From Clostridium sp. AT4 (GTDB taxonomy: Bacteria > Bacillota > Clostridia > Lachnospirales > Lachnospiraceae), in assembly GCF_001517625.2 (NCBI RefSeq), contig NZ_LN999828.1:946303-1010302 (forward strand): a stretch of 64,000 nt of DNA. The letters are read 5' to 3'. The notes beneath the pieces are model-generated. The model saw only the letters and a program-made list of their open reading frames with translations. It had not been told where the DNA came from and searched no databases. Position 1 is the first letter of the stretch, and every line of letters begins with the position of its first letter. This document shows positions 20,954 to 29,772 of the stretch, piece by piece. The position numbers and the translations under genes are program-made.

Positions 20954-21000
20954 AAAAAGCCCTGTGAGATCCGGATGAACGGATGCACAGGGCTTTTTTC
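20954..21000 (+). terminator. Intrinsic terminator between convergent genes
   Basis: AAAAAGCCCTGTG (20955-20967) pairs with CACAGGGCTTTTT (about 20986-20998) around a short A/G-rich loop, with T-runs on the plus strand and, because of the A-run on the left, also on the minus strand. It can therefore end both the GGDEF/EAL gene and the permease gene coming from the right. Confidence 0.88.
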
Positions 21001-21010
21001 AGGTATTTTT

Positions 21011-22441
21011 TCAGCCGGCAGCTTTTTCGTTTTTCTTGATGATCGGAAGGATCAGGCCAAGAGCAGTAAGCACAAAAGGAGTGATCACGTTTAAAGCCGT
21101 AGATGCCGGATCGCCTTCTACATACATGCCAAAGATACAGCAGAATGCAGTGACAACGAAGCACCAGATACCGGCAGTCAGAGCAATGCCCTGATTTTTT
21201 ACAAAACGGTATTCCGGATGGAACTTGTCTGCTGCCTTGCGCAGAGCGATGTAGGCTACGAATACCCACAGGTAACGCAGCGGCATGGTGACAGAGTTTA
21301 ACTTGTTTAACTGTGTCAGTACAGCTGCGGCTCCGGGAACGAAGGACTGGATCAGAATAATACTTCCGGACAGGCCGGCTACCATAAAGATACCGTTGAT
21401 ATAAGCGCCATGCTGATTCTTCTTTAACAATTTGGTAGGAACGAACTGTCTTGCATCCTCATTGTCAAGAAGCATACGCAGCGGAGCATCGATACTTAAA
21501 ACCAGAGTAGAGAACTGGCCGATGGCATTGCAGGCTGCATAGATAATTAACAGCAGGTTTCCTACATGGTAGTATTCACCCAGTTTCTGGAAGGACCAGT
21601 AAGCGCCGTTGGATACATAGGAGTTAAAGCTTTCAGAGCTTTCGTTGATCACAGAAGGATCGAACATCATACCCATAGCGATGGTTCCAAGGATTGCGCA
21701 GACCATAACCATAATGGCAAGAGCGATCATACCCTTGGGGAAACCGCGGGAAGGATCCTTTACCTTATTTACATAAGGGGAGATCTTCTCACAGCCACCT
21801 ACGGCAAATACCAGGATGGATAAGGAGGTAAAGTATCCCAGGTTAAACTGAGGGATCAGTGTCTCCTTGCTGAATTCCATGGTAACATAGCCGCCGTTTG
21901 GATTGATGGCAGGAGCTGCAAACATCATCAGGATATACAGGATGGACATAACGAACATACTGGTTCCGGCAATGGTTGCAAGCTTTTTTAATGGGTTTAA
22001 GCCGCGGCTTGCTACCCAGCAGAAGAATAAAAGCGCAGCCAGTGTAGCCAGCTGGATCCAGATGGTTGGGAACTGGTCATAAGTAGTTCCGTTCTGGAAG
22101 AACATCCAGCTTAATGCCTTTAAGCCGCCGCTTCCCTTGCTGGCGATATAGGTAACGTGGCAGGCCCAGTAAGTCCAGCCTGCGTAGTAGGCAAATTTCG
22201 GGCTGATCGTTTCGTGGATCCAGGAGCTGACGCCGCCGCCGGAAGTTTTAAAAGCAGATCCCAGCTCGCCTACCATAAGGGCATAGGGCACAAAATACAG
22301 TGCGAACATCAGGATCCAGCTGAAAATAACCTGTATACCGTTAAAGTATACAAAGCCGTTGAGTACATTTCCGAAGCCCCAGACCGTAGAAAAGGCCATG
22401 AATGCCAGGGTGTACCAGGTGATTTTCTTTGTGTTTTCCAT
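21011..22441 (-). CDS. Amino-acid permease of the APC superfamily
   Basis: The 476-residue protein has about 12 membrane helices. Helix 1 carries the family's broken-helix glycine pattern (AFSTVWGFGNVLNGFVYF), followed by a loop with SGGGVSSWIHE, and helix 6 reads LVFAVGGCEKISPYVNKVKDPSRGFPKG, both typical of the glutamate/GABA antiporter-like branch. Substrate cannot be fixed. AAGGAAGG lies before the ATG. A promoter can be read on the minus strand. The gene is a single transcription unit ending in the shared terminator at 20954-21000. Confidence 0.85.
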   Translation of the reverse strand: MENTKKITWYTLAFMAFSTVWGFGNVLNGFVYFNGIQVIFSWILMFALYFVPYALMVGELGSAFKTSGGGVSSWIHETISPKFAYYAGWTYWACHVTYIASKGSGGLKALSWMFFQNGTTYDQFPTIWIQLATLAALLFFCWVASRGLNPLKKLATIAGTSMFVMSILYILMMFAAPAINPNGGYVTMEFSKETLIPQFNLGYFTSLSILVFAVGGCEKISPYVNKVKDPSRGFPKGMIALAIMVMVCAILGTIAMGMMFDPSVINESSESFNSYVSNGAYWSFQKLGEYYHVGNLLLIIYAACNAIGQFSTLVLSIDAPLRMLLDNEDARQFVPTKLLKKNQHGAYINGIFMVAGLSGSIILIQSFVPGAAAVLTQLNKLNSVTMPLRYLWVFVAYIALRKAADKFHPEYRFVKNQGIALTAGIWCFVVTAFCCIFGMYVEGDPASTALNVITPFVLTALGLILPIIKKNEKAAG

Positions 22442-22477
22442 TGATAACCTTCCTTTTCTAAAATGTTTAACTTCACT

Positions 22478-22506
22478 AGGATATCATATTTCTATGAAAT
22501 ATTCAA
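22478..22506 (-). promoter_or_regulatory. Promoter of the amino-acid permease gene
   Basis: On the minus strand TTGAAT (22506-22501) and TATCCT (22483-22478) are 17 bases apart, and TG one base ahead of the -10 box gives an extended -10 form. The gene starts 37 bases further on. Confidence 0.45.
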
Positions 22507-22604
22507 ATGAAAGTAATATTTTTTTATTAAAATTTTTAAGAATTTTTATTTATCTGTGATATACTTCTTTTTATAACATCTGAAAATGAAAGGGGAAGCT
22601 GCAA

Positions 22605-23694
22605 ATGAAAAAATGGCTTCGATATACCGTTCTGATATTGCTTTTGTGGCTTTTATTCGTGATCCTTTGTCTGGTGGTCCCGCCGCTGTTTCATAAAGAA
22701 GCAGGATATGGCCCAGGGGCGGATGCAGAAGGAGATAGCTTTAGTACGCCGGAACGGATTCTCTGTATTGATGATAATAAAGAGGCTCTGATCTGGAGAC
22801 TGAGACTGATCGGGGCTGCTAGAGAACGGATCATTCTCACTACCTTTGATTTCAGAGATGAGGAAAGCGGACAGGATATCATGGCGGCTTTGTGGGAGGC
22901 AGAAATACAGACAACCGGTTTTTGGGATATAATAAGGAAAGCTATAACGAGGATAGGGATCTGTTGGTCTATGGAGAGAAGCCGGGACAAGGTAGTTCTT
23001 TTCAGGCGCTGGAAGCATCTTTTCATGAGATTTGGAATCAGCCCTGCTGTAAGGAGTTTGATGCAAAAGGCGGCATAGGCGGGCTGGAGAAGTGCTGTGA
23101 GCGGGTGAAAGAGCGGTATCCGGAAGCCTTTGACCGGATTTATTCAAAAGAGGACTGGGAGAAGGCTACCATGGAAACCAGGGGAATTGAACTGTGGAGA
23201 ATCCCACAGAGCCGGAAAATAAGAAGCCTGTTGTATGGGAAAGGATGATCGCAGCCATGGAAGGGGAAGAAGATATCCTGGTACAGACTCCCTATATGAT
23301 CTGCAGCAGAAAGATGTATGAGGATCTTCGCTCTGTCTGTGAAAAGGGCGCCAGAGTGGACATTGTGATTAATGCCGTAGAAAGCGGCACCAACCCCTTT
23401 GGATGTACCGATTATCTTAATCAGAAAAAGAAGATCTGCCAGACTGGAGTCCATATTTATGCGTATCTGGGAGACCAGGCGCAGCATACCAAATCGCTGG
23501 CAGTAGACTGCCCTGAATTAAACGCCTCTATCCGTGAGCAGGCACAGCCATTAAAAGAAAAAAGCCGCCACATGAGCCCGGATGGCCGGACTGAGGACGG
23601 ACAAAATTATGAGCCGAGGGAGCAGGATATGGCAAAAAGGGCTGTATACGCGCTTCTCCGGATCGTAATCAGTCCTTTCCGCCATGTGCTGTAG
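22605..23694 (+). pseudogene. Decayed phospholipase D / cardiolipin synthase-like gene
   Basis: The remains are spread over three frames. Frame 22605 gives an N-terminal membrane helix and a start of a PLD domain (ICIDDNKEALIWRLRLIGAARERIILTTFDFRDEESGQDIMAALWEA), here to about base 22900. The next frame continues directly with GGRNTDNRFLGYNKESYNEDRDLLVYGE, which normally lies well after the first HKD motif, so that motif is deleted. A third frame from about 23194 gives NPTEPENKKPVVWERM to the end; its second HKD region stops at HTKSL and resumes at AVDCPELN, so the second motif is lost too. With both catalytic sites gone and two frame changes it cannot be an active enzyme. Confidence 0.82.
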
Positions 23695-23702
23695 GGGAAA
23701 TC

Positions 23703-24998
23703 CTATCGCCCCTGTCCCTTGTTTGGAATCAGCTCTCCGGCCGTATTTCCATGGCAGATGGGTTTCCATTCTACCTTTTTGACAAGGGCAACGGCAGAGA
23801 TCGGAATATAGGTAAACATAAAAATCGGGAAGGTGAAGGTATAAAGGATCTTCCTGCCTGCAGACATGGCAATCTGTTTCCATTCTACCGCCATGGTGAT
23901 AGCGCCGTAGATCAGAAGGCTCACATAAAACATTCCAAGCGTCCTTCCAAGAAAGAAGATATTTTCCTCCACGATCATCCGGGCAATATAGCCGGGTTCT
24001 GTAAGATAGGCGCCCAGCATGACCACGTTGATGATCAGTGCTGCCAGGGTAAAAAACATTCCCGGTGCTACCGTCATAAAAATGTCATAGCAGGAGAAAC
24101 CCTTTCTGCCCGGACGGAAGCAGCCGCGGATGAGATCCAGGCTGTAGTGCCAGTCAACCTGATAAAATCCCTTAGACCAGCGCAGTCTCTGTCTCCAGGA
24201 CTGTTTAAAGTCTACGGGCTGTTCATCGTAGATAACGGCCTTGTCACAGTAGCCGATCACTTTTCCATCAATGGCGCAGTTTACAGAAAATTCAATATCC
24301 TCGGTCAGAAGATGGAAGGGCCAGCCTCCCTTTTCACGGATGACTTCTCCGGATACCAGAAACCCGGTGCCGGAAATGGCACAGTTGGTTCCCAAAAGCA
24401 TACGGGGGAAGTTAAGGAAGCGGGCTTCGCGCAGAAACCACAGTCCATATCCGGCAGAGATCCAGTTGGCTCCGAAGTTTTTGGAATTGCGGTAGCTGGT
24501 CAGAGCCGCATAGTGGCCGCCGTCAAATGTATTGTTCATTTCCCGTACGAAATTGGGATCTACATAATTATCGGCATCAAATACAAAGTAGCCGTCATAA
24601 ACATCCTTTCCGGAAGCGGACAGACATTTAAACAGATAATCCAAAGCGTAGCCCTTTCCGATCAGCTGGCGGTTAAAGCGGCGGTATACCTTGGCGCCTG
24701 CCTCTAAGGCTACCTGAGCCGTATTGTCGGTACAGTTATCGGCGATCACATAGATATCAAGAAGCTCGGAAGGGTAATCCTGGGCCTTCAGGCTTGCGAT
24801 CAGGCCGCCGATTACATTTGCCTCATTTCTGGCAGAAATCACAGCTGCATAGCGGTGAAGGGCATGGGAGACATCTGTCTCTTTTGTGTGCCGTTTCCAC
24901 AGACCTAACAGCAGATAGCCAATCTGATAGAAATAAAACACAACAAAGATAGTGGCCATTACAAAATTAAAATAATGAAGCATTCGCAGTGTATTCAT
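23703..24998 (-). CDS. Membrane glycosyltransferase family 2 (processive type)
   Basis: The 431-residue protein has an N-terminal membrane helix, a GT-A catalytic domain and about four helices at the C-terminus. Catalytic signatures of processive GT2 enzymes are present: AVISARNEANVIGGLI, nucleotide-binding VIADNCTDNTA, the DXD-type FDADNYV, TEDIEFS, and QRLRW (the QxxRW motif). It would build or extend a polysaccharide at the membrane, as cellulose- or poly-N-acetylglucosamine-synthase relatives do; product unknown. It lies between cyclic-di-GMP enzyme genes, and such synthases are often controlled by cyclic-di-GMP, but no PilZ domain is seen here. Confidence 0.87.
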   Translation of the reverse strand: MNTLRMLHYFNFVMATIFVVFYFYQIGYLLLGLWKRHTKETDVSHALHRYAAVISARNEANVIGGLIASLKAQDYPSELLDIYVIADNCTDNTAQVALEAGAKVYRRFNRQLIGKGYALDYLFKCLSASGKDVYDGYFVFDADNYVDPNFVREMNNTFDGGHYAALTSYRNSKNFGANWISAGYGLWFLREARFLNFPRMLLGTNCAISGTGFLVSGEVIREKGGWPFHLLTEDIEFSVNCAIDGKVIGYCDKAVIYDEQPVDFKQSWRQRLRWSKGFYQVDWHYSLDLIRGCFRPGRKGFSCYDIFMTVAPGMFFTLAALIINVVMLGAYLTEPGYIARMIVEENIFFLGRTLGMFYVSLLIYGAITMAVEWKQIAMSAGRKILYTFTFPIFMFTYIPISAVALVKKVEWKPICHGNTAGELIPNKGQGR

Positions 24999-25032
24999 AT
25001 CTAACCTCTTTACATGATATTTGGATCCTGTT

Positions 25033-25062
25033 TGTGATACAGAATCACAGTATTAGAATCAA
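25033..25062 (-). promoter_or_regulatory. Glycosyltransferase promoter overlapped by a TGTGAT/ATCACA palindrome
   Basis: On the minus strand TTGATT (25062-25057) and TATCAC (25039-25034) are 17 bases apart. A perfect inverted repeat TGTGAT-N5-ATCACA (25033-25049) covers the -10 box. The half sites resemble those of CRP/FNR-family regulators. A protein bound there would be expected to block this promoter, though which one is unknown. Confidence 0.5.
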
Positions 25063-25185
25063 TATAAAAAAATAGCATATTTTTAAAATAATACAAGAGT
25101 TTTAAGCAAATTCATAAAAAATTAATATTTACTTCATATAGTATTCAATTATGAATGATAAGCAGCGTATCTGTCTGGTTCACTA

Positions 25186-25214
25186 TTTACATTACATGGA
25201 ACTGCGGATATAAT
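25186..25214 (+). promoter_or_regulatory. Promoter of the second GGDEF/EAL gene
   Basis: TTTACA at 25186-25191 and TATAAT at 25209-25214 with a 17-base spacer. The coding start is 67 bases past the -10 box. The remainder of the 282-base gap from 24999 is A/T-rich and holds only the divergent promoter and palindrome. Confidence 0.65.
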
Positions 25215-25280
25215 AAATGACAGAATACATTTCTTTTCCGGACAGGAAAGAGAGAATAGACGGCAGAGGGGTGCAGGAGT

Positions 25281-28028
25281 ATGGATTATGAATTTGATGC
25301 GGAATTTTTAAAGAGGATTATAGAACGGATGCAGTCCAGCCTCTATATTACAGACCCTGTTACACATGAGATTCTTTATACCAACGGATATATCAAGGAG
25401 GCTTTTAACTGTGAAATGCCGGAGGGGAAATATTGCTGGGAGATTCTGCAAAAGGATATGAAGGAACCCTGTCCTTTCTGCAAAATACCGGCTCTGGCTG
25501 ACAAAGAATTGGGAGAAGCCATTGTCTGGCGGGAGCACAATGAGGCTTCAGGCCGTGATTATATCAATTATGACTGGCTGGAGGAATGGAACGGGCGCAG
25601 GTATCACATACAGAATTCCGTGGATATTACCTCCTTTCTTCAGCTGTCCATCGAGGCCTCTATTGACGAACTGACCGGGCTCTTAAACCGGAATGCGGGA
25701 AAAAATCATCTAAGCGAGGTTCTTTCCTCCTTAAAGGAGGACGGGCTTTGTACGGTAGCTCTTTGCGATCTAAATGGATTGAAATGGGTCAATGACACAT
25801 ATGGCCATCTGGAAGGCGACCGTTTTTTAAAGGTTACGGCCTGTACCATGCAGGAAGGGATGGAGGCTTCTGATTTTGCTTTCCGCCTCAGCGGAGATGA
25901 GTTCATTCTGGTTTTCCAGAATAAGGATTCTGATCAGGCAGCCGGTATTCTTGAGGAAATCCTTGCGCGCTTAAAGGAGCGCAGACAGTCCGTTGGCATC
26001 GATTATGAGGCAACCTTCAGCTACGGTCTGGTGACTGTGAATGGAGGCCACAGGCTCTCTGTTTCCGACGTTCTTTCCGTAGCGGATATGCAGATGTATA
26101 TACGCAAGAGAGATTATCACATATTATCCGGAAAGCAGGCAGCCAGACGGCTCAGCAAAGAAGCGGCGACGAGAGGAAACGCTTTTTCCTATCATAAAGA
26201 CCAGCTTTTAGACGCCCTGTCGGAGAGTCTTGATGATTATATCTTTGTAGGCAATCTGAAGACAGGAGAGTTTCGTTATACCTGGCAGATGGCGGAGGAC
26301 TTTGGGCTTCCCGGGCAGGTGGTAAAAAATGCAGCTTCCTTTTGGAAACGCAGGATCCATCCGGATGACGCAAGAATGTTTTTGGACAGTAATCAGGAGA
26401 TTGCAGACGGAAGGACAGACCGCCATGCCATTGTATACCGGGCGAAGGCAGCAGACGGCACATGGAAGCATCTTTTATGCAGAGGGCGGATGTACAGAGA
26501 TGGAAATGGCCGCCCGGAGCTGTTTGCAGGGGTGATCCGCAATCTGGATAAAGAACATGAAAAGAGCCTGATGGCTCCAAAACCGGGAATTGCCAGAACT
26601 ACGGTGGGACAAAAGGAGCTGGATTCCTTTTTGACGACGGCTATTATACGGGCTTCGAAGGGAAGTGCGGATAAACCTCTGGGAGAGAAGGAACTTCTTT
26701 TTTCCTTCCGTTTCAATCTGACCAGAGAACGGCTGGAGGAGCTTTGGGGGTTGGATGAGAAGCTTAACAGAGAGAGCAGTGACAGAAGCCTTTCCTTCCT
26801 TTTAGGCTACATCAACAGCCATATTGCCAGCGAGGATGACAGGAAGCGGTTTGGACTCAGATATAACAGAGAAGAGATCTTGCGGGATATCACTTTAAAA
26901 CGGGCAGTTCCGTCCTTTGAATTCAGGGAAAAGGACAGGGAAGGAAGGATCCGGTGGGCCAGAATGGATTTCCATGCAGTGCGGCAGAATGACGGAGATC
27001 TTCTTTTATATGGCTATGCCAGAAACATTGATGAGCAGAAAAAGAGAGAGCTGGCGCTGGAATACAAAGCCGGAACTGATATTGTCAGCGGTTTTTATGA
27101 TCAGACAACCGTCCGCCTTATGATCCAGAGCATACTGGAAAATAAAAACAGCAAAAACGGTATTCATGCTACGCTGATCCTGGATATGGATGATTTTTCA
27201 AAAACAGGAAAAAATTGGTCCAGAGGCGAAAAGGAAGAGGTTCTCCGTCAGGCCAGCACGATCCTGCGCAGCAGCCTTCCGCCCCTTTCCGTGGCAGGAC
27301 GGCTGGAGCAGGATGTATTTCTCATCTTTTACTTTGATATCTCCTCAGCAGATGAGATCAGGGAGGAGGCTGGCAGACTGCGCAGGCTGCTGTGCCGGAC
27401 GTATCAGGCGGGGGACGAGCTTTTGTATATGAGCTGGTCGGCAGGTCTTTGCTGCAGCTGTGAGGAAACCGTTACATACGACCAGCTGTATCACAGGAGT
27501 TTAAAAGCTCTGGAACGGGCTAAATATGAGGGCAAAAACCAGATGAAGGTCTATGGGGAGAGGAGTGAGACAGCAGAGAGGCAGAAGCTTTCCTGGGAGC
27601 TTTTAAGAGAATGCTTCAAAATTGGGGATACCGGTATTATACCACCGGCCTTTGGAGAAGCAGCGGCTGCGCAGAGGCTTTCTTTTATTCCAGCAGAAGA
27701 AGCTTCTCTTTTATGGGAACGTCTGGGTGCAAGATCTGGACAGGAACAGGTGTTTGAAGCAGAAAAGAGGGAGGAAGCTGCCTATGGGGGGCTGGAAGGC
27801 CTGCTGGAAGAAACATCGTATCAATTCCCGCTTTTGTGGACTGGCTGCTGGGGAGACTGCCTTACAGGCCTGCTTGTAGCAGAAGGGGTATGGGATAAGG
27901 AACAGTGTTCCAGAGTATTGAGGGAAATTTCCGGCTTTGTGGGAAAGATGGCCCAGTACCGTTTGATGCAGGAAAAATACAGCTATGTTATGACCCATGA
28001 CAGGGAATCAGGGCTTTTAAATTATTAG
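25281..28028 (+). CDS. Multi-domain PAS/GGDEF protein, 5' part of a gene cut by an in-frame TAG
   Basis: This 915-residue stretch has an N-terminal PAS-like domain with a cysteine cluster (KEPCPFCKIPAL), a GGDEF domain that could be active (DELTGLLNRNAG, LCDLNGLKWVNDTYGH, LSGDEF as a permitted SGDEF form), two more PAS-like segments (FRYTWQMAEDFGLP; FREKDREGRIRWARMDF), a degenerate GGDEF (LEQDVF), and then the first strand of a third GGDEF-like domain (DRESGLLNY) where TAG at 28026-28028 stops it. The same frame continues without another stop to 29228 as the rest of that domain plus an EAL domain. The ORF therefore looks like the front of a 1315-codon gene rather than a natural end. Confidence 0.78.
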   Translation: MDYEFDAEFLKRIIERMQSSLYITDPVTHEILYTNGYIKEAFNCEMPEGKYCWEILQKDMKEPCPFCKIPALADKELGEAIVWREHNEASGRDYINYDWLEEWNGRRYHIQNSVDITSFLQLSIEASIDELTGLLNRNAGKNHLSEVLSSLKEDGLCTVALCDLNGLKWVNDTYGHLEGDRFLKVTACTMQEGMEASDFAFRLSGDEFILVFQNKDSDQAAGILEEILARLKERRQSVGIDYEATFSYGLVTVNGGHRLSVSDVLSVADMQMYIRKRDYHILSGKQAARRLSKEAATRGNAFSYHKDQLLDALSESLDDYIFVGNLKTGEFRYTWQMAEDFGLPGQVVKNAASFWKRRIHPDDARMFLDSNQEIADGRTDRHAIVYRAKAADGTWKHLLCRGRMYRDGNGRPELFAGVIRNLDKEHEKSLMAPKPGIARTTVGQKELDSFLTTAIIRASKGSADKPLGEKELLFSFRFNLTRERLEELWGLDEKLNRESSDRSLSFLLGYINSHIASEDDRKRFGLRYNREEILRDITLKRAVPSFEFREKDREGRIRWARMDFHAVRQNDGDLLLYGYARNIDEQKKRELALEYKAGTDIVSGFYDQTTVRLMIQSILENKNSKNGIHATLILDMDDFSKTGKNWSRGEKEEVLRQASTILRSSLPPLSVAGRLEQDVFLIFYFDISSADEIREEAGRLRRLLCRTYQAGDELLYMSWSAGLCCSCEETVTYDQLYHRSLKALERAKYEGKNQMKVYGERSETAERQKLSWELLRECFKIGDTGIIPPAFGEAAAAQRLSFIPAEEASLLWERLGARSGQEQVFEAEKREEAAYGGLEGLLEETSYQFPLLWTGCWGDCLTGLLVAEGVWDKEQCSRVLREISGFVGKMAQYRLMQEKYSYVMTHDRESGLLNY

Positions 28029-28076
28029 TCCTATATCCGGTGCCTGAGCCACGAAAATCAGGAAATCTATTCATCC

Positions 28077-29228
28077 ATGGGAGTAGCAGGGATCCATATC
28101 TGGGATTTTAAGGGATATAATCAGCGCTATGGCCATGCAGGAGGCGACCGGCTTTTAGCACAGCTGGGAGAGAAGATACGGGAAATTTTTAAGGGGGCGG
28201 ACTGCTACCGCATCAGTGGAGCGGGCTTTCTGATCCGTTTTGCAGATGTAACAAAAGACCGGTTTGAGGAACAAGGCAGGCGGTTTCAGATGGAAGCAGA
28301 AACGCTGTGCCCGGGGCAGATTCTCTGCGAATATGTGTGGACAGCTCAGGTTCAGGCGCCCATGAAGCTTCAGCAGCAGGTGGAGGAAAAACTGCAGATC
28401 GCCATGAACCAGAGAAGTACCAGGGCCTATGGCGGAAGGACGCCTGCCGCAGCCCGAATGCTTTCTGAGCTTAAACAGGCGATAAAAAGAGGCGGGTTTA
28501 CTGCTTTTTTCCAACCCAAGGCAGACTTAAAAACAGGCCGTATCTGTGGAGCAGAGGCGCTGGTGCGCTATCAACATGGAAGAAAGGGTGTAATTACGCC
28601 GGATAAATTTCTGCCGGAAATTGAAAAGGCCGGGCTGATCCGCTATATTGACCTTTTTGTGCTGGAGGAGAGCTGCCGCCTGATGCGCCAGTGGCTGGAT
28701 GAAGGCTGGGAAGGATTTCCTGTTTCTCTTAATTATTCCAGAATTACGATTTTAGAGCCGGGGATATTAGAAGAAACCTGCGGTATTACAGACCGTTATC
28801 GTATTCCGCACAGGCTTATTTCCATTGAGATTACAGAAACTATCAGCGCAGTAGACAATATCAGCCTGAAGGCCATTACCACAGCATTTACAGAGGACGG
28901 CTATGGTATTTCCCTGGACGATTTCGGAACGGAGTACAGCAATATCCATGTGCTTTATGATCTCCCGATCAAGATCCTGAAAATAGACCGAAGCATTGTC
29001 ACAGATATGTTCCACAATCCAAAGGCAGGAATTGTGGCCCAGAGCGTATTTGCGGCCTGCAAAAGCCTTAAGATCCGTACGGTGGCCGAGGGCGTGGAGA
29101 CAAAGGAACAGGCAGATATTTTAAAAGAAATGGGCTGCGATATGATCCAGGGTTACTATATTAATAAGCCGCTTCCGGGCGATTGCTTTAAAGAAACCTG
29201 TCTGTCCTTTTCGGACATACAAAAATAA
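28077..29228 (+). CDS. EAL phosphodiesterase part, 3' piece of the TAG-interrupted gene
   Basis: This frame is the same as 25281-28028. Directly after the TAG it reads SYIRCLSHENQEIYSS and then, from ATG 28077, the remainder of a degenerate GGDEF (DFKGYNQRYGHAGGDRLL; ISGAGFLI in place of GGDEF) and an EAL domain with all main residues: AEALVRY, Glu in IEITET, LDDFGTEYSNIHVL, KILKIDRS, AEGVETKEQ, and QGYYINKP. Translation from 28077 alone would begin inside a domain and has only a weak ribosome site (AGGAAA, 13 bases ahead). So either the gene is broken, TAG is read through, or the EAL half is made separately. Confidence 0.7.
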   Translation: MGVAGIHIWDFKGYNQRYGHAGGDRLLAQLGEKIREIFKGADCYRISGAGFLIRFADVTKDRFEEQGRRFQMEAETLCPGQILCEYVWTAQVQAPMKLQQQVEEKLQIAMNQRSTRAYGGRTPAAARMLSELKQAIKRGGFTAFFQPKADLKTGRICGAEALVRYQHGRKGVITPDKFLPEIEKAGLIRYIDLFVLEESCRLMRQWLDEGWEGFPVSLNYSRITILEPGILEETCGITDRYRIPHRLISIEITETISAVDNISLKAITTAFTEDGYGISLDDFGTEYSNIHVLYDLPIKILKIDRSIVTDMFHNPKAGIVAQSVFAACKSLKIRTVAEGVETKEQADILKEMGCDMIQGYYINKPLPGDCFKETCLSFSDIQK

Positions 29229-29264
29229 AAGTTCATTTAAAGTGTCGCAAAATATAAAAAGTTG

Positions 29265-29273
29265 TGGTATACT
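29265..29273 (+). promoter_or_regulatory. Extended -10 promoter ahead of the cdaA gene group
   Basis: TGGTATACT gives an extended -10 element (TG-n-TATACT). No good -35 box lies 17 bases upstream, which is common for extended -10 promoters. The next gene starts 67 bases downstream. Confidence 0.45.
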
Positions 29274-29340
29274 GAATTGACATATTTTGAGAATCCTGTG
29301 CCTGTAAATCATTTCCGGGCATATAATAAGGAGCGTTCCT

Positions 29341-29772
29341 ATGCTGAATGAAGAGAAGATCCGCTATATGACAGAGCTGGCCATATTTGAAAAGAATGAA
29401 GGCAGAAAGATTTTTCCCGTAAACCGTTTTTTTAGGAGCGATTATGTGGGCGGTCAGATGTTCAGGGGCTTTTTCGGCTATACCTTCAGCTTCCTTTTGA
29501 TCGTTTTCACCTGGGCGATGTACAGATTGGATGTGATCTTGGGCGGGGCCGGGCCCGACACGGTTCTTGGCTGGATTAAAAACGGGACGTTTGCATATGT
29601 GGGAGGTCTGGTTTTATATCTTGCCGTTACCTGGAAGATCAGCTCCCGGCGCTATGAGATAGCCGCACGGAGCCAGACGATGTTTACAGCCCGCTTAAAA
29701 CATCTGATCAGACGATATGGAAAAGACCAGCCGGATACAGGCAGAGAAAAACGGGGAGGAAGAGCTATATGA
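29341..29772 (+). CDS. Unknown two-helix membrane protein upstream of cdaA
   Basis: The 143-residue protein has a polar N-terminus (about 50 residues), two membrane helices (FSFLLIVFTWAMYRLDVI and FAYVGGLVLYLAVTW) and a basic C-terminal tail. I do not recognise a family. Its stop overlaps the next gene's ATG (ATGA at 29769-29772), so the two are translationally coupled and may form one membrane complex. AAGGAG lies about seven bases before the ATG. Confidence 0.75.
   Translation: MLNEEKIRYMTELAIFEKNEGRKIFPVNRFFRSDYVGGQMFRGFFGYTFSFLLIVFTWAMYRLDVILGGAGPDTVLGWIKNGTFAYVGGLVLYLAVTWKISSRRYEIAARSQTMFTARLKHLIRRYGKDQPDTGREKRGGRAI

Noticed and set aside
23751-24707. 318-residue open frame on the plus strand
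   Set aside because: Antisense to the glycosyltransferase gene, whose catalytic motifs are all intact; composition is unlike a real protein.
28026-28028. TAG read as pyrrolysine
   Set aside because: The position is a variable, polar place in a GGDEF domain, not a catalytic methylamine-transferase site, no pyl genes are in the window, and other genes here use TAG as stop. A simple CAG-to-TAG change is more likely.
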